DNA of 64,000 nt from Clostridiaceae bacterium (GTDB lineage: Bacteria > Bacillota > Clostridia > DSM-8532). The notes below the pieces were generated by a model that made no database searches, was not told the DNA's origin, and was given only the letters and a program-made list of their open reading frames with translations. Numbering within the stretch: position 1 is the first letter of the stretch; each line of letters begins with the position of its first letter. Of the stretch, positions 45,351 to 53,114 are shown piece after piece. The stretch covers positions 1-64,000 of the forward strand of contig JAAYAD010000034.1 in assembly GCA_012719545.1 (NCBI GenBank), read 5' to 3'. The translations under genes were made by a program, and so were the position numbers.

Positions 45351-45381
45351 AAACCTTGAAAGCGATATACTTTCAAGGTTT
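45351..45381 (-). terminator. Terminator of the tRNA operon
   Basis: Perfect 12-base arms (AAACCTTGAAAG and CTTTCAAGGTTT) around a 7-base loop, extended by T-rich sequence on the minus strand. It begins 5 bases after the tRNA-Thr gene. Confidence 0.9.
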
Positions 45382-45385
45382 TTCT

Positions 45386-45461
45386 TGGAGCTGGAGGACG
45401 GATTCGAACCCCCGACCTGCTGATTACAAGTCAGCTGCTCTACCTGCTGAGCTACTCCAGC
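45386..45461 (-). tRNA. tRNA-Thr (anticodon TGT)
   Basis: The 76-base gene has a 7-base-pair acceptor stem (GCTGGAG/CTCCAGC), an encoded CCA end, a D-arm GCTC/GAGC, and an anticodon loop CTTGTAA with anticodon TGT. The T-loop is TTCGAAT. The T-stem has one non-canonical G-G pair in my alignment (GGGGG against CCGTC), which might be a real mismatch or an error. It follows tRNA-Glu after 14 bases on the same strand. Confidence 0.93.
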
Positions 45462-45475
45462 ATATTTTGTTTTGA

Positions 45476-45550
45476 TGGTGACCCCTAGGGGACTCGAACC
45501 CCTGTTACCGCCGTGAGAGGGCGGTGTCTTAACCGCTTGACCAAGGGGCC
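45476..45550 (-). tRNA. tRNA-Glu (anticodon CTC)
   Basis: The 75-base gene has acceptor arms GGCCCCT and AGGGGTC with one G-T pair, an encoded CCA, anticodon stem CCGCC/GGCGG with loop CTCTCAC (anticodon CTC), and a normal T-arm (AGGGG TTCGAGT CCCCT). The CTC isoacceptor complements the more usual TTC form, which is not in this window. Confidence 0.95.
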
Positions 45551-45577
45551 ATGCCGTTCCGAAACCGAACAAAAACT

Positions 45578-45606
45578 ATTTTAACGGCTCATTACCATCT
45601 TGTCAA
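45578..45606 (-). promoter_or_regulatory. Promoter of the tRNA-Glu/tRNA-Thr operon
   Basis: A perfect TTGACA and a TAAAAT hexamer with a 17-base spacer on the minus strand put the predicted start about 21 bases ahead of tRNA-Glu. This is the best-scoring promoter by eye in the window. Confidence 0.85.
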
Positions 45607-45743
45607 GCATTTTTATATAAACATTTGTGTCAAATTTTCGTACTTTTTGCTTTAAATGAACACACGAACTACTCCTGATACTAGAGACTCAGGCATCACA
45701 CGGCTTTTGGGTCAAACACTTATATAATGCTTTTCTTAACCTT

Positions 45744-46118
45744 TCATTGGTTAACAGGTCCAGTCCAATACCATTGGCCATTATAATATTCGAACCATTT
45801 TCCATAAGTCTGCCCTTCATTTGGGTTTTTAATTTCTTCTTGGGCTTTCCTCCCATAATATTTACGAATCTCCTTCCATTCAGACCAAAAGTGTCCTTCA
45901 CCATAATCATCAACCAGATAGGTTTCACCTAAATGCCCTAATGACATGGTTCCGAGTGTTCCATGCTCTACAAGACTTCCGTCAGGATATGCCATGCCAC
46001 CGTAAATGTCGCAGTTCTGATTTTCTCCCAATACTCCTGCAGGGCCAATCTTTAATACTACTTGTGTTCCATCGGGCTTTATAAAGGTATCTCCTTCATA
46101 GGCAAGGGTCTGTACGGG
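45744..46118 (-). pseudogene. C-terminal segment of the SLH protein, shifted out of frame
   Basis: Directly after the SLH-domain gene, the next reading frame is open from 46118 to 45744 and encodes about 124 residues with normal protein composition (VQTLAYEGDTFIKPDG, GMAYPDGSLVEHGTL, FEYYNGQWYWTGPVNQ). It has no start codon or ribosome-binding site of its own at its upstream end. The shift occurs at a GGG run (46116-46118), where adding one base would fuse it to the SLH protein. The segment repeats aromatic and Gly/Asp patterns, but I do not recognise the domain. It is either a real frameshift or a sequencing or assembly error. Confidence 0.6.
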
Positions 46119-46909
46119 TCATCCCATCTTAATACGGTTGGCTCACGGGTCTGTTTAGGCTCTTCTTTTTTAACGCCCTCTACCTTTGCCCTTTCACTGG
46201 GGTCAAGATAACGGATTATAAATGCTGCTGCCTGGGCTCTTGTGGCATAATCATTGGCTCCAAAGCGCCCGTCCGAATATCCTGAGATTATCCCTGAGCC
46301 ATAGGCTACAAGTACATATGGCTGGAAATCTTTTGGTATTTGAGCATAGTCTTTTATTTTACTTATAAGTTGCTGGCAATCTTCAAGAGTTACACGGTTC
46401 TTCTCAGACTTATTGTAGGCTCTAACTATAATCTTTGCCATTTCTCCTCTGGTAATGGGTTCTGCAATGTTTTTAAGGGTGTATTCTCTTGCTGCAAGAA
46501 ATCCTAATTCCTCAGCCTTCTTTACATCCCTCGCTGCCCAGTGGTCGAAATCCGGGACAACATCTATTAAAATTTCCGGGTTATACATAGCGCGGATAAA
46601 CATTTTTATAAACATGGCTCTTGTTACAGTTCCCATGGGGTCAAGTGTACCCTTATCGGTACCATCTATGGAGCTTAAGCCTACAAGCTTTGTCATAACG
46701 CTCATGTACCAGTCTCCCTTTTTGGCATCAGAAAACTTTCTGACTATTACATCTTCAAGCCTTGCATATTTTTCATTATCAATGTCTTTAATGGAGCGTA
46801 TGCTTTTTCTTAGAACAGCCAATTCATCATCCAAACCTGCAAAAGAGATGAAAACTGAACCTTGTACGGCAAGCACGACTGCCAATAAAACTATCAAAAG
46901 CTTTTTCAT
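46079..46909 (-). CDS. SLH-domain surface protein, probably truncated by frameshift
   Basis: The protein of 276 residues starts with a signal peptide (MKKLLIVLLAVVLAVQG, about 1-24) and has three S-layer homology domains (roughly 55-115, 120-180 and 185-250). These carry the GTVTRAMFIKMF, PITRGEMAKIIVRA and ATRAQAAAFIIRYL signatures that bind secondary cell-wall polymer. The chain ends WDDPYRPLPMKEIPL, at a different frame from the long downstream segment, so the natural C-terminus is likely lost here. ATG 46909 is chosen over the upstream ATG 46966 for its spacing of 9 bases from AAGGAG and because the signal peptide begins there. Anchoring to the cell wall is expected. Confidence 0.8.
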   Translation of the reverse strand: MKKLLIVLLAVVLAVQGSVFISFAGLDDELAVLRKSIRSIKDIDNEKYARLEDVIVRKFSDAKKGDWYMSVMTKLVGLSSIDGTDKGTLDPMGTVTRAMFIKMFIRAMYNPEILIDVVPDFDHWAARDVKKAEELGFLAAREYTLKNIAEPITRGEMAKIIVRAYNKSEKNRVTLEDCQQLISKIKDYAQIPKDFQPYVLVAYGSGIISGYSDGRFGANDYATRAQAAAFIIRYLDPSERAKVEGVKKEEPKQTREPTVLRWDDPYRPLPMKEIPL

Positions 46910-47113
46910 GAGCATCTTCTCCTTAAAAAATGGGTTCTGCCAATCGACATGGCATCTACTCTTCACATTGAAAAAAGGCTAACACTGCAGCATTAATCTA
47001 TAATTGAGACTCTCTTTATAAGAAATTACTACGAAGCAAATTGCGGACACCTTTATGTGGTTGCGCTGGTGTATTTAATGCTAATTGCTACTATTTACTA
47101 ATTATATGATATA

Positions 47114-47142
47114 AAGATAATCAAAAAGTCACAATTTGTCAA
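47114..47142 (-). promoter_or_regulatory. Promoter of the SLH-protein gene
   Basis: Perfect TTGACA and TATCTT with a 17-base spacer on the minus strand, giving a leader of about 200 bases before the start. The leader includes a possible ACACC/GGTGT stem but nothing I recognise as a riboswitch. The gap 46910-47337 otherwise holds only the terminator at 47251-47273. Confidence 0.6.
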
Positions 47143-47250
47143 TAATTAACAGTTACTATGAATGCCACTATCAATAATCTTAATTGATGATAGTTTCTAA
47201 ACTAAACCTGTGTTTCTGAGATAGGTGATATGTTACATTAGATAAAAAAA

Positions 47251-47273
47251 TTTGGCCGCTGATTGCGGCCAAA
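47251..47273 (-). terminator. Terminator after the nitroreductase gene
   Basis: Nine-base arms TTTGGCCGC/GCGGCCAAA and a 5-base loop, followed on the minus strand by T7. It is about 65 bases past the stop of the nitroreductase. Confidence 0.9.
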
Positions 47274-47337
47274 AACCTTAATTTATTCAACTTTGGTTTA
47301 TTTTAAATTCTTATTATTCAAGCTTTTTAAATTTTAA

Positions 47338-47832
47338 TTAAAAGCCATTAAAGCTTACCATTTCGCTTAATTCCTTTTTCTTTCTTACAGGAGTTTCATC
47401 AGGATAGCCCAGAGAAATCAATGATATAAGCTCATGGGATTGGGGACAGTTCAACAACTTCTTAACTTCTTCCGAGTGCTCCTTTTTATATGAGCTTATC
47501 CAGCATGTTCCCAGGCCATAGCTCCAGGCTGAGATAATAATATTTTCTGTAGCGGCACAACCGTCCTCAAACATGCAAGGGGCATCCTTCCTGCAGAAGA
47601 CGGCTATTGCGGCATAAGCATCTTTTAAGAATCTGCCATACTTTGCTATTTGGGATAGCCTCTCCTTAATACCTTTATCGGTGACCACCACAAAGTGCCA
47701 GGGCTGATCATTGTGGCCGGAAGGAGCAAGCCTGGCACAATCCAAAGTATCCATAATTATTTCTTTGGGCACTTCCTGATTTTTGTATCTTCTTATGCTT
47801 CTTCTAGTTTTAATTACATCAATTGTGTTCAT
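47338..47832 (-). CDS. Nitroreductase-family protein
   Basis: The 164-residue flavoprotein of the NfsB-like class has the N-terminal [17 protein letters not shown]-binding segment, [15 protein letters not shown], and the C-terminal LGYPDE strand. It is smaller than the 200-220 residues of well-studied members and may belong to the shorter, poorly characterised group. A cysteine pair [14 protein letters not shown] lies in the middle. Substrate unknown. ATG 47832 has GGGG 8 bases upstream; the frame extends 16 codons further. Confidence 0.85.
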   Translation of the reverse strand: MNTIDVIKTRRSIRRYKNQEVPKEIIMDTLDCARLAPSGHNDQPWHFVVVTDKGIKERLSQIAKYGRFLKDAYAAIAVFCRKDAPCMFEDGCAATENIIISAWSYGLGTCWISSYKKEHSEEVKKLLNCPQSHELISLISLGYPDETPVRKKKELSEMVSFNGF

Positions 47833-47889
47833 CAAAACATCCCCTTTACTTGATAATTTTATATTACAAATCAGAATCACCCGACAAAC

Positions 47890-50166
47890 CTATTTTTTAC
47901 GATCATTTCTATGGCCTTTCTTAGATCCTTTTGCGCCTATATGCCTGAGAATTCTTTCTTTATCTTCATCTATTTTTCTGTTCTTTTTAGATTTTGAAAG
48001 ATAGAGGCACTCTTCCTCTTCATCGTCAGATTCTTCATCATCAGCCAGAATAAAATCAATCTGACGGGTTTCAGGGGTAACCTTGGTTACCAATACATTT
48101 ACTTTATCACCAATGCGGTATATTTTTCCCGTTCTCTCACCAATAAGGCACAAAGCCTTTTCATTGTATGTGTAATAGTCATCATCCATGCTGCTTAACC
48201 TAATGAGTCCTTCAACGGTATTATCAAGCTCAACAAACATACCAAAAGCGGTTATGCTTGAAACTGTGCCCTCAAACTGCTCTCCCACCTTATCAACCAT
48301 ATACTCTGCCTTTTTAAGATCAATGCAATCACGCTCGGCATCTTCGGCAGCCCTTTCTCTCTCTGAGCACCTTTGGGTAACTCCGGGAAGAATACTCCTG
48401 TAATGCTCAATTCTGCTTTCATTAAGCTTGCCACTTAACTGCTCTTTCATAATTCTGTGAATGATAAGGTCAGGATAACGGCGGATTGGTGAGGTGAAAT
48501 GAGAATAATACTCGGCAGCAAGTCCAAAATGCCAGGTGTGTACATCACTGTATCTGGCCTTCTGCATGGATCTGAGTACAATGGTATTTATAGCTTTTTC
48601 TTCAGGCTTTCCTTTAATTTGGTTGATAATATCCTGCAAGGCCTTGGGATGAACGTCGCGATAACCCTTAAGTCTGTAGCCAAATGTACCAAGGATATTG
48701 TTGAGGTTTTCCATTTTTTCAGGATCAGGGTCTTCGTGAATTCTATAAACAAATGGAATGCCCATCCAGAAGAAGTGTTCGGAGACCACTTCATTGCACA
48801 AAAGCATAAATTCTTCTATGATGCTGTTGGCAATGGTCATCTTATAGCGCTTAATCTCAATGGGCTTTCCCTTTTCGTCAACTATTACCTTTGCCTCGTC
48901 AAAGTCAAAATCAATGGCGCCTCTGCGTCTTCTTTTCTCCTTAAGAATCAACGCAAGCTTTTTCATGTTGTAAAAATCCTTGAGATGATCCTTATACCGT
49001 TCCTTGAGTTCCTGATCGTCTTCTTCAAGGATTTTATAGACATTTGTATAAGTCATTCTTTCGTCTACATGTATAACGCTCTCAAAAATATCATGATCAA
49101 CCACATTGCCCCGCTGGTCAATATCAATCATGACACTGAAGGCAAGACGGTCCACCTTGGCATTTAAGCTGCAGATATTGTTTGAAAGCTCTTTGGGCAG
49201 CATTGGTATAACCCTGTCCGGAAAGTAAACGCTGGTTCCCCTGAGAAGTGCTTCGTTATCCAGAGCAGAGCCTTCCTTGACGTAATGGGTAACATCGGCA
49301 ATATGAACGCCCAGGCGGAAATTTCCGTTTTCCAAAACCTCAATTGAAACGGCATCGTCAAGGTCCCTTGCATCCTCGCCATCTATGGTTACCATTCTTA
49401 AGGACCTTAAATCTCTTCTTCCCTTCATATCTTCTTCAGTAACCGTTGTAGGTACCGCTTGGGCTTCCTTTATTACATCCTCCGGAAATTCATAGGGTAT
49501 GTTATATGCACGTATTATCGACATTACGTCAACACCGGCTTCATCTTCATCTCCCAGAATCTCGATAATACGTCCCTCTGCATTGCGGTTCTTCTGTGGC
49601 CATTTGTCAATCTGAACCACAACCTTCTGACCTTGTTTTGCGCCATTTAAATATTCTTTTGGTATGAAAATGTCACCTGACAGGCGGTTGTGATCGGGTT
49701 TAACAAATCCAAAATGCTCGCTTAGGTCCAGTTTACCCACAATTGATTTATTGGCTCTTGAAATTATCTGGATTATTTCGCCCTCTCTGTGCCTTTCACC
49801 CGGCAGGGTACGGTTGAGCCTTGCTATTACTCTGTCTCCATGCATTGCTCCGTTGATGGCATTGGAGGGTATAAATACGTCATCATCCCCTATATCGGGA
49901 AGGACAAAGCCAAAACCTCTTGCGTGCCCCTGGAATTTGCCCACAATGAGCCCCATGCGTTCAGGCACGCCATAGCGTTCTTTTCTGGTTTTAATGATTA
50001 AACCTTCTTCTGCCATGGAATCAAGAAGTTCCTTTAATGCTGGCCTGTCTTCCTGAGGAACGTCCAGCACCACTTCCAGTTCTGACAATTTCAATGGTTT
50101 GTAGGATTCTTCCCTCATGAATGCCAGAATCTTTTGTTTTCTTTCTTCCATAAGTGTATCTGTCAT
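47890..50166 (-). CDS. rnr: Ribonuclease R
   Basis: Processive 3' to 5' exoribonuclease that degrades structured RNA. The 758-residue protein has an N-terminal winged-helix region (1-65), two cold-shock-type OB domains (about 66-215), the RNB catalytic domain with IDGEDARDLDDAVS (the Asp cluster binding Mg) and ERAAEDAERDC, then an S1 domain (about 620-710) and a Lys/Arg tail. Full length and intact. SsrA or smpB are not adjacent here although they often are. Confidence 0.96.
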   Translation of the reverse strand: MTDTLMEERKQKILAFMREESYKPLKLSELEVVLDVPQEDRPALKELLDSMAEEGLIIKTRKERYGVPERMGLIVGKFQGHARGFGFVLPDIGDDDVFIPSNAINGAMHGDRVIARLNRTLPGERHREGEIIQIISRANKSIVGKLDLSEHFGFVKPDHNRLSGDIFIPKEYLNGAKQGQKVVVQIDKWPQKNRNAEGRIIEILGDEDEAGVDVMSIIRAYNIPYEFPEDVIKEAQAVPTTVTEEDMKGRRDLRSLRMVTIDGEDARDLDDAVSIEVLENGNFRLGVHIADVTHYVKEGSALDNEALLRGTSVYFPDRVIPMLPKELSNNICSLNAKVDRLAFSVMIDIDQRGNVVDHDIFESVIHVDERMTYTNVYKILEEDDQELKERYKDHLKDFYNMKKLALILKEKRRRRGAIDFDFDEAKVIVDEKGKPIEIKRYKMTIANSIIEEFMLLCNEVVSEHFFWMGIPFVYRIHEDPDPEKMENLNNILGTFGYRLKGYRDVHPKALQDIINQIKGKPEEKAINTIVLRSMQKARYSDVHTWHFGLAAEYYSHFTSPIRRYPDLIIHRIMKEQLSGKLNESRIEHYRSILPGVTQRCSERERAAEDAERDCIDLKKAEYMVDKVGEQFEGTVSSITAFGMFVELDNTVEGLIRLSSMDDDYYTYNEKALCLIGERTGKIYRIGDKVNVLVTKVTPETRQIDFILADDEESDDEEEECLYLSKSKKNRKIDEDKERILRHIGAKGSKKGHRNDRKK

Positions 50167-50227
50167 TATAACAACCTCTTTTTGCTCATATTTTTGGAAT
50201 TTGTCCTGATTTAGATGCTAAAAATTA

Positions 50228-50244
50228 GACGGCTATCAGCCGCC
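50228..50244 (-). terminator. Weak terminator after the HD-domain gene
   Basis: GACGGCT and AGCCGCC form a stem of 7 pairs with one G-T pair around a 3-base loop; TAATTTTTAG follows on the minus strand. The T-run is interrupted, so efficiency may be limited. Confidence 0.5.
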
Positions 50245-50287
50245 ATGGTAATATTTATTATTTATTCATATGTAAACAAGTATACTT

Positions 50288-50836
50288 TTAATTTAACTTA
50301 TCGCTTATTTCTTTCATTGCTTCAAGGGAAATTTTAATGAATTCTTCAAGACTTAAATTGAGCTCAGAGCAGGCTGCTATTTTTTTACGGTCTGCCTCAG
50401 GTGCAAAGCTGTTATCATGGAACATGCTTAAGACAAGCGCTTCATCAACATTTTCAATCTTTTTATCAGGCTGAATGTTCATGCAGGCACTAATTAATAC
50501 TGACATGGGAGGGGCACAGTAAATAGCCTTATCAATCTTTCTTCTTCTTTGATGTCTGCTTTTGGGATTCCGGGACCTGACTGCGTAAATAATTGTAGGG
50601 TCAAAATCCAGGGCCTCCAGAATATCACCGCCCATGATTCCACTCTGACTTATATCATACTGGATTCTTTCAAGATCTATATCATGAACAAGTCCTGCAA
50701 TTCCCCAAAGTTCGACATCTTCCCGAAAATATTCGGCAAGTTTCCGCATTATGGCCTCAGCAGCCAGGCTATGCTTAAGATTTTCATCATTTTCAAGTCT
50801 GAGCTTTAACTCTTCCAAAGCCCTTGCTCGATCCAA
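50288..50836 (-). CDS. HD-superfamily hydrolase
   Basis: The 182-residue protein has an HD domain with KHSLAAEAIMR and LVHDIDLER (the HD metal pair) and the later segment with DKAIYCAPPM. It belongs to the HDIG-like group; substrate unknown. The start is TTG 50836, supported by GGAGG 7 bases upstream. Its gene diverges from queT across about 250 bases. No membrane or sensor domain is attached. Confidence 0.8.
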   Translation of the reverse strand: MDRARALEELKLRLENDENLKHSLAAEAIMRKLAEYFREDVELWGIAGLVHDIDLERIQYDISQSGIMGGDILEALDFDPTIIYAVRSRNPKSRHQRRRKIDKAIYCAPPMSVLISACMNIQPDKKIENVDEALVLSMFHDNSFAPEADRKKIAACSELNLSLEEFIKISLEAMKEISDKLN

Positions 50837-50927
50837 ACTTATTCCTCCTTTGCCTCCCCCATTTCCCTCTATTTGCCATTAGTTATATTATAACAGAACA
50901 GCGTTCGGATCAAAAGGCTAAATTATA

Positions 50928-50956
50928 TTGTCAGGGGGAACAATATACGCTAAAAT
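50928..50956 (+). promoter_or_regulatory. Predicted promoter of queT
   Basis: TTGTCA and TAAAAT separated by exactly 17 bases. The expected start of transcription falls at about 50961-50964, at or inside the first arm of the leader stem described next. If that start is right, the stem would be shortened. Confidence 0.6.
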
Positions 50957-50959
50957 ACT

Positions 50960-51090
50960 CTCCGTGGGTTTTACCCATGCCAGTTCGCAAAATCCTGGCA
51001 AGGCAAAATGCCTTGAACAAAACTACGGAGCGCCGGCGGCTCAGGTTTAAAAGGCCGGTGTTTGCTTTAACAGCAAGCAAAAGGAGATTT
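50960..51090 (+). ncRNA. Structured multi-helix 5' leader of queT (candidate riboswitch)
   Basis: The leader can fold a closing stem CTCCGT (50960-50965) with ACGGAG (51025-51030). This encloses three hairpins: GGG/CCC at 50966-50976, GCCAG/CTGGC at 50979-50999, and AAGGCA/TGCCTT at 51000-51014. A further GCCGG/CCGGT helix follows, and a TTTGCTT/AAGCAAA hairpin sits just before the AGGAGA ribosome site. The 5' TCTCC could instead pair with GGAGA of that site, which would hide it. It does not match the short preQ1-I pattern I know. The gene encodes a queuosine-precursor transporter, so a preQ1-type sensor is the obvious hypothesis. Confidence 0.5.
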
Positions 51091-51091
51091 T

Positions 51092-51598
51092 ATGTCGAAA
51101 GCAAAGCGCATAGCGCAGGCAGCACTGATTGCTGCTATTTACGCAACTCTGACTCTTGTGTTGGAGCCCATTGGATACGGACCAGTCCAATTCAGGCTGG
51201 CAGAAGCTCTCACAGTACTACCAGCCTTTTTCCCTGCTTCTATACCAGGTTTGTTTGTTGGATGCATTTTAGCCAACTGGCTTGGCGGATTTGGAATGGT
51301 AGATATAGTTTTTGGAAGTCTGGCAACGCTTCTTGCAGGAATTTCAACATATTTTCTCAGAAAGCAGCGTTTTTTGTTCCCCCTGCCACCCGTTATCTTT
51401 AACGGACTTATAGTAGGAACATATGTATATTATCTTTACGACCAGACTTATTCCCATGTACTTACAATGGCATTTATAGCCCTGTCAGAATTGGTGCTTT
51501 CCTATGGGCTGGGATTGCCTTTGGTTGCATTTATAAAGAAGAATGCAGAATTGAGAAGAATTCTTGGTATAAACGAAGAAGAGCAGGCAGAGGCCTGA
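51092..51598 (+). CDS. queT: Queuosine-precursor transporter QueT
   Basis: S-component of an ECF transporter for preQ1/preQ0 or queuine. The 168-residue protein has five to six membrane helices and the family signature GPVQFRLAEALTVLPAF near the N-terminus. The ECF energising subunits (EcfA, EcfA', EcfT) are not in the window and are presumably shared. It is the only gene on the plus strand. AGGAG lies 7 bases upstream. With queH this shows use of queuosine. Confidence 0.93.
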   Translation: MSKAKRIAQAALIAAIYATLTLVLEPIGYGPVQFRLAEALTVLPAFFPASIPGLFVGCILANWLGGFGMVDIVFGSLATLLAGISTYFLRKQRFLFPLPPVIFNGLIVGTYVYYLYDQTYSHVLTMAFIALSELVLSYGLGLPLVAFIKKNAELRRILGINEEEQAEA

Positions 51599-51650
51599 TA
51601 AAAGAATTTATCCGTATCCAAAAATATGTGAGAACTTTTCTGTGGATTAA

Positions 51651-51678
51651 AAAAGGCTGCCCTTTACAGCAGCCTTTT
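51651..51678. terminator. Bidirectional terminator between queT and the oxidoreductase operon
   Basis: Perfect 10-base arms AAAAGGCTGC/GCAGCCTTTT with an 8-base loop. T-runs on both strands let it end the queT transcript and the convergent oxidoreductase operon. Confidence 0.85.
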
Positions 51679-51771
51679 TTATTTATTAACATACGTTATT
51701 TCATGGTCAAAAACATTTGATACAATATGTATCTCAATGCTTTTCCATATATGATTCCAAAAAAATATGTA

Positions 51772-52302
51772 TTAATAGTCCATACCCGCCTTGAGAACTG
51801 CCATTTCTTCAGGAATCATGTAGTGCTTTTTCTCAGGAAGTATATTGTAAAGGGCCTTTTCAAAGCTCTCAACCTTAACGCACCCTGTTTCTTTTATAAG
51901 TTTTCCTAGAAGAAAAATATTTGAATATGCCTTGTTGTCAGCATCCAGTGCATATTGTGTGGCAGGAAGCTCAAATGTCTTTATATCAGTTCTCTTTATC
52001 TTATTCCGGACAAGTGAGCTGTCGGTTATAAGGATTCCCCCGGGCTTAAGCCAGCTTTCAAACTTTTCAAGGGAGGGATTATTCATGACAATCAAAGCAG
52101 AACATGAATTAAGAACCGGTGACGCAATGGCACTGTCGGATATAACCACCATGCAATTTGCGGTACCGCCCCTCATTTCAGGACCATATGAAGGAAGAAA
52201 TGAAACTTCCTTATCATCCAGCATTCCGGCATAAGCAAGAAGCCTTCCTGCTGAAAGAATTCCCTGGCCGCCAAAGCCTGCAATAATAATTTCGTGAAGC
52301 AT
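51772..52302 (-). CDS. vorC: 2-oxoacid:ferredoxin oxidoreductase gamma subunit
   Basis: The 176-residue gamma subunit has IIIAGFGGQGILSAGRLLA, YGPEMRGGTANC and the C-terminal portion typical of the catalytic gamma domain of pyruvate/2-oxoacid oxidoreductases. It combines with alpha, beta and the ferredoxin delta subunit to convert 2-oxoacids to acyl-CoA, reducing ferredoxin. The specificity (branched-chain, 2-ketoglutarate or other) cannot be settled by sequence alone; the symbol follows the four-subunit Vor/Kor layout. Confidence 0.88.
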   Translation of the reverse strand: MLHEIIIAGFGGQGILSAGRLLAYAGMLDDKEVSFLPSYGPEMRGGTANCMVVISDSAIASPVLNSCSALIVMNNPSLEKFESWLKPGGILITDSSLVRNKIKRTDIKTFELPATQYALDADNKAYSNIFLLGKLIKETGCVKVESFEKALYNILPEKKHYMIPEEMAVLKAGMDY

Positions 52303-52305
52303 ACG

Positions 52306-53052
52306 CTAAACCTCCAAATCGGAACCTGCAAAAACGCCAAGAGGATAATGTGGAATCAGTTCTTTTTCAATTCTCTTCAAGGATTCAACCGGATCAAGAC
52401 CCCAGTTGGTAGGACAAGTGGACAATATTTCAACGAGTGAAAAACCCTTGCCTGCAATCTGTACCTTAAAGGCCTTTTTAACTGCCTCCTTGGCCTTTTT
52501 GATGTGCTTTATGTCATGGAGTGAAACCCTTTCAATATATGCCGGGCCCTCCAGAGTTGCCAGCATTTCGCACACTCTTATAGGATAGCCGTGAGCCTTT
52601 GGATCCCTTCCGTATGGAGATGTGGTTGTTATCTGCCCCAATAATGTCGTAGGAGCCATCTGGCCGGAAGTCATGCCGTATATTGTGTTGTTTATAAAAA
52701 TAACTGTTATGTTTTCGCCCCTTGCAGCCGCATGGATAATTTCAGCGGTTCCTATTGCAGCAAGGTCGCCATCTCCCTGGTATGTAAACACTATATTTTC
52801 AGGAAGACATCTTTTTATGCCAGTTGCCACTGCCGGAGCACGGCCATGGGAAGCCTGAACCATATCACAATTAAAATACAGATAGTTATTGTATGAACAA
52901 CCAACAGGTGATACACCTACGGTTTTGCCTTCAATTTCAAGCTCGTCAATGGCCTCAGCCACAAGTCTGTGGGCTATTCCGTGAGTACAGCCGGGACAAT
53001 AATGCATGGGTACATCACATAATGCATGGGGGGCTTTAAAAACAACTGCCAT
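52306..53052 (-). CDS. vorB: 2-oxoacid:ferredoxin oxidoreductase beta subunit (TPP-binding)
   Basis: The 248-residue beta subunit carries the TPP-binding domain: CPGCTHGIAHR near the start, TYQGDGDLAAIG (GDGD with the Asp for Mg-TPP), and NNTIYGMTSGQMAPTT. It completes the active site with the alpha subunit. It lies 3 bases upstream of vorC and about 60 bases downstream of vorA. Specificity Vor versus Kor is left open. Confidence 0.9.
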   Translation of the reverse strand: MAVVFKAPHALCDVPMHYCPGCTHGIAHRLVAEAIDELEIEGKTVGVSPVGCSYNNYLYFNCDMVQASHGRAPAVATGIKRCLPENIVFTYQGDGDLAAIGTAEIIHAAARGENITVIFINNTIYGMTSGQMAPTTLLGQITTTSPYGRDPKAHGYPIRVCEMLATLEGPAYIERVSLHDIKHIKKAKEAVKKAFKVQIAGKGFSLVEILSTCPTNWGLDPVESLKRIEKELIPHYPLGVFAGSDLEV

Positions 53053-53114
53053 GTTAAGCTCTCCTCTCTTTCCCGCTTTCTAAGCCTATTTCAACCTAAG
53101 TCTAAGATAATTTG

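Noticed and set aside
45294-45572. Minus-strand open frame of 92 codons
   Set aside because: It runs through both tRNA genes and their terminator, and its sequence is the translation of tRNA (the GGSNPSS-type pattern).
45689-45928. 79-codon minus-strand open frame inside the SLH tail segment
   Set aside because: Out of frame with the 124-codon segment, which has better protein-like composition and joins the SLH frame by a one-base change.
51020-51060. TPP riboswitch in the queT leader
   Set aside because: GGAGCGCC and GGCTCAGG superficially resemble the thi-box, but the CTGAGA core and the second conserved segment are missing.
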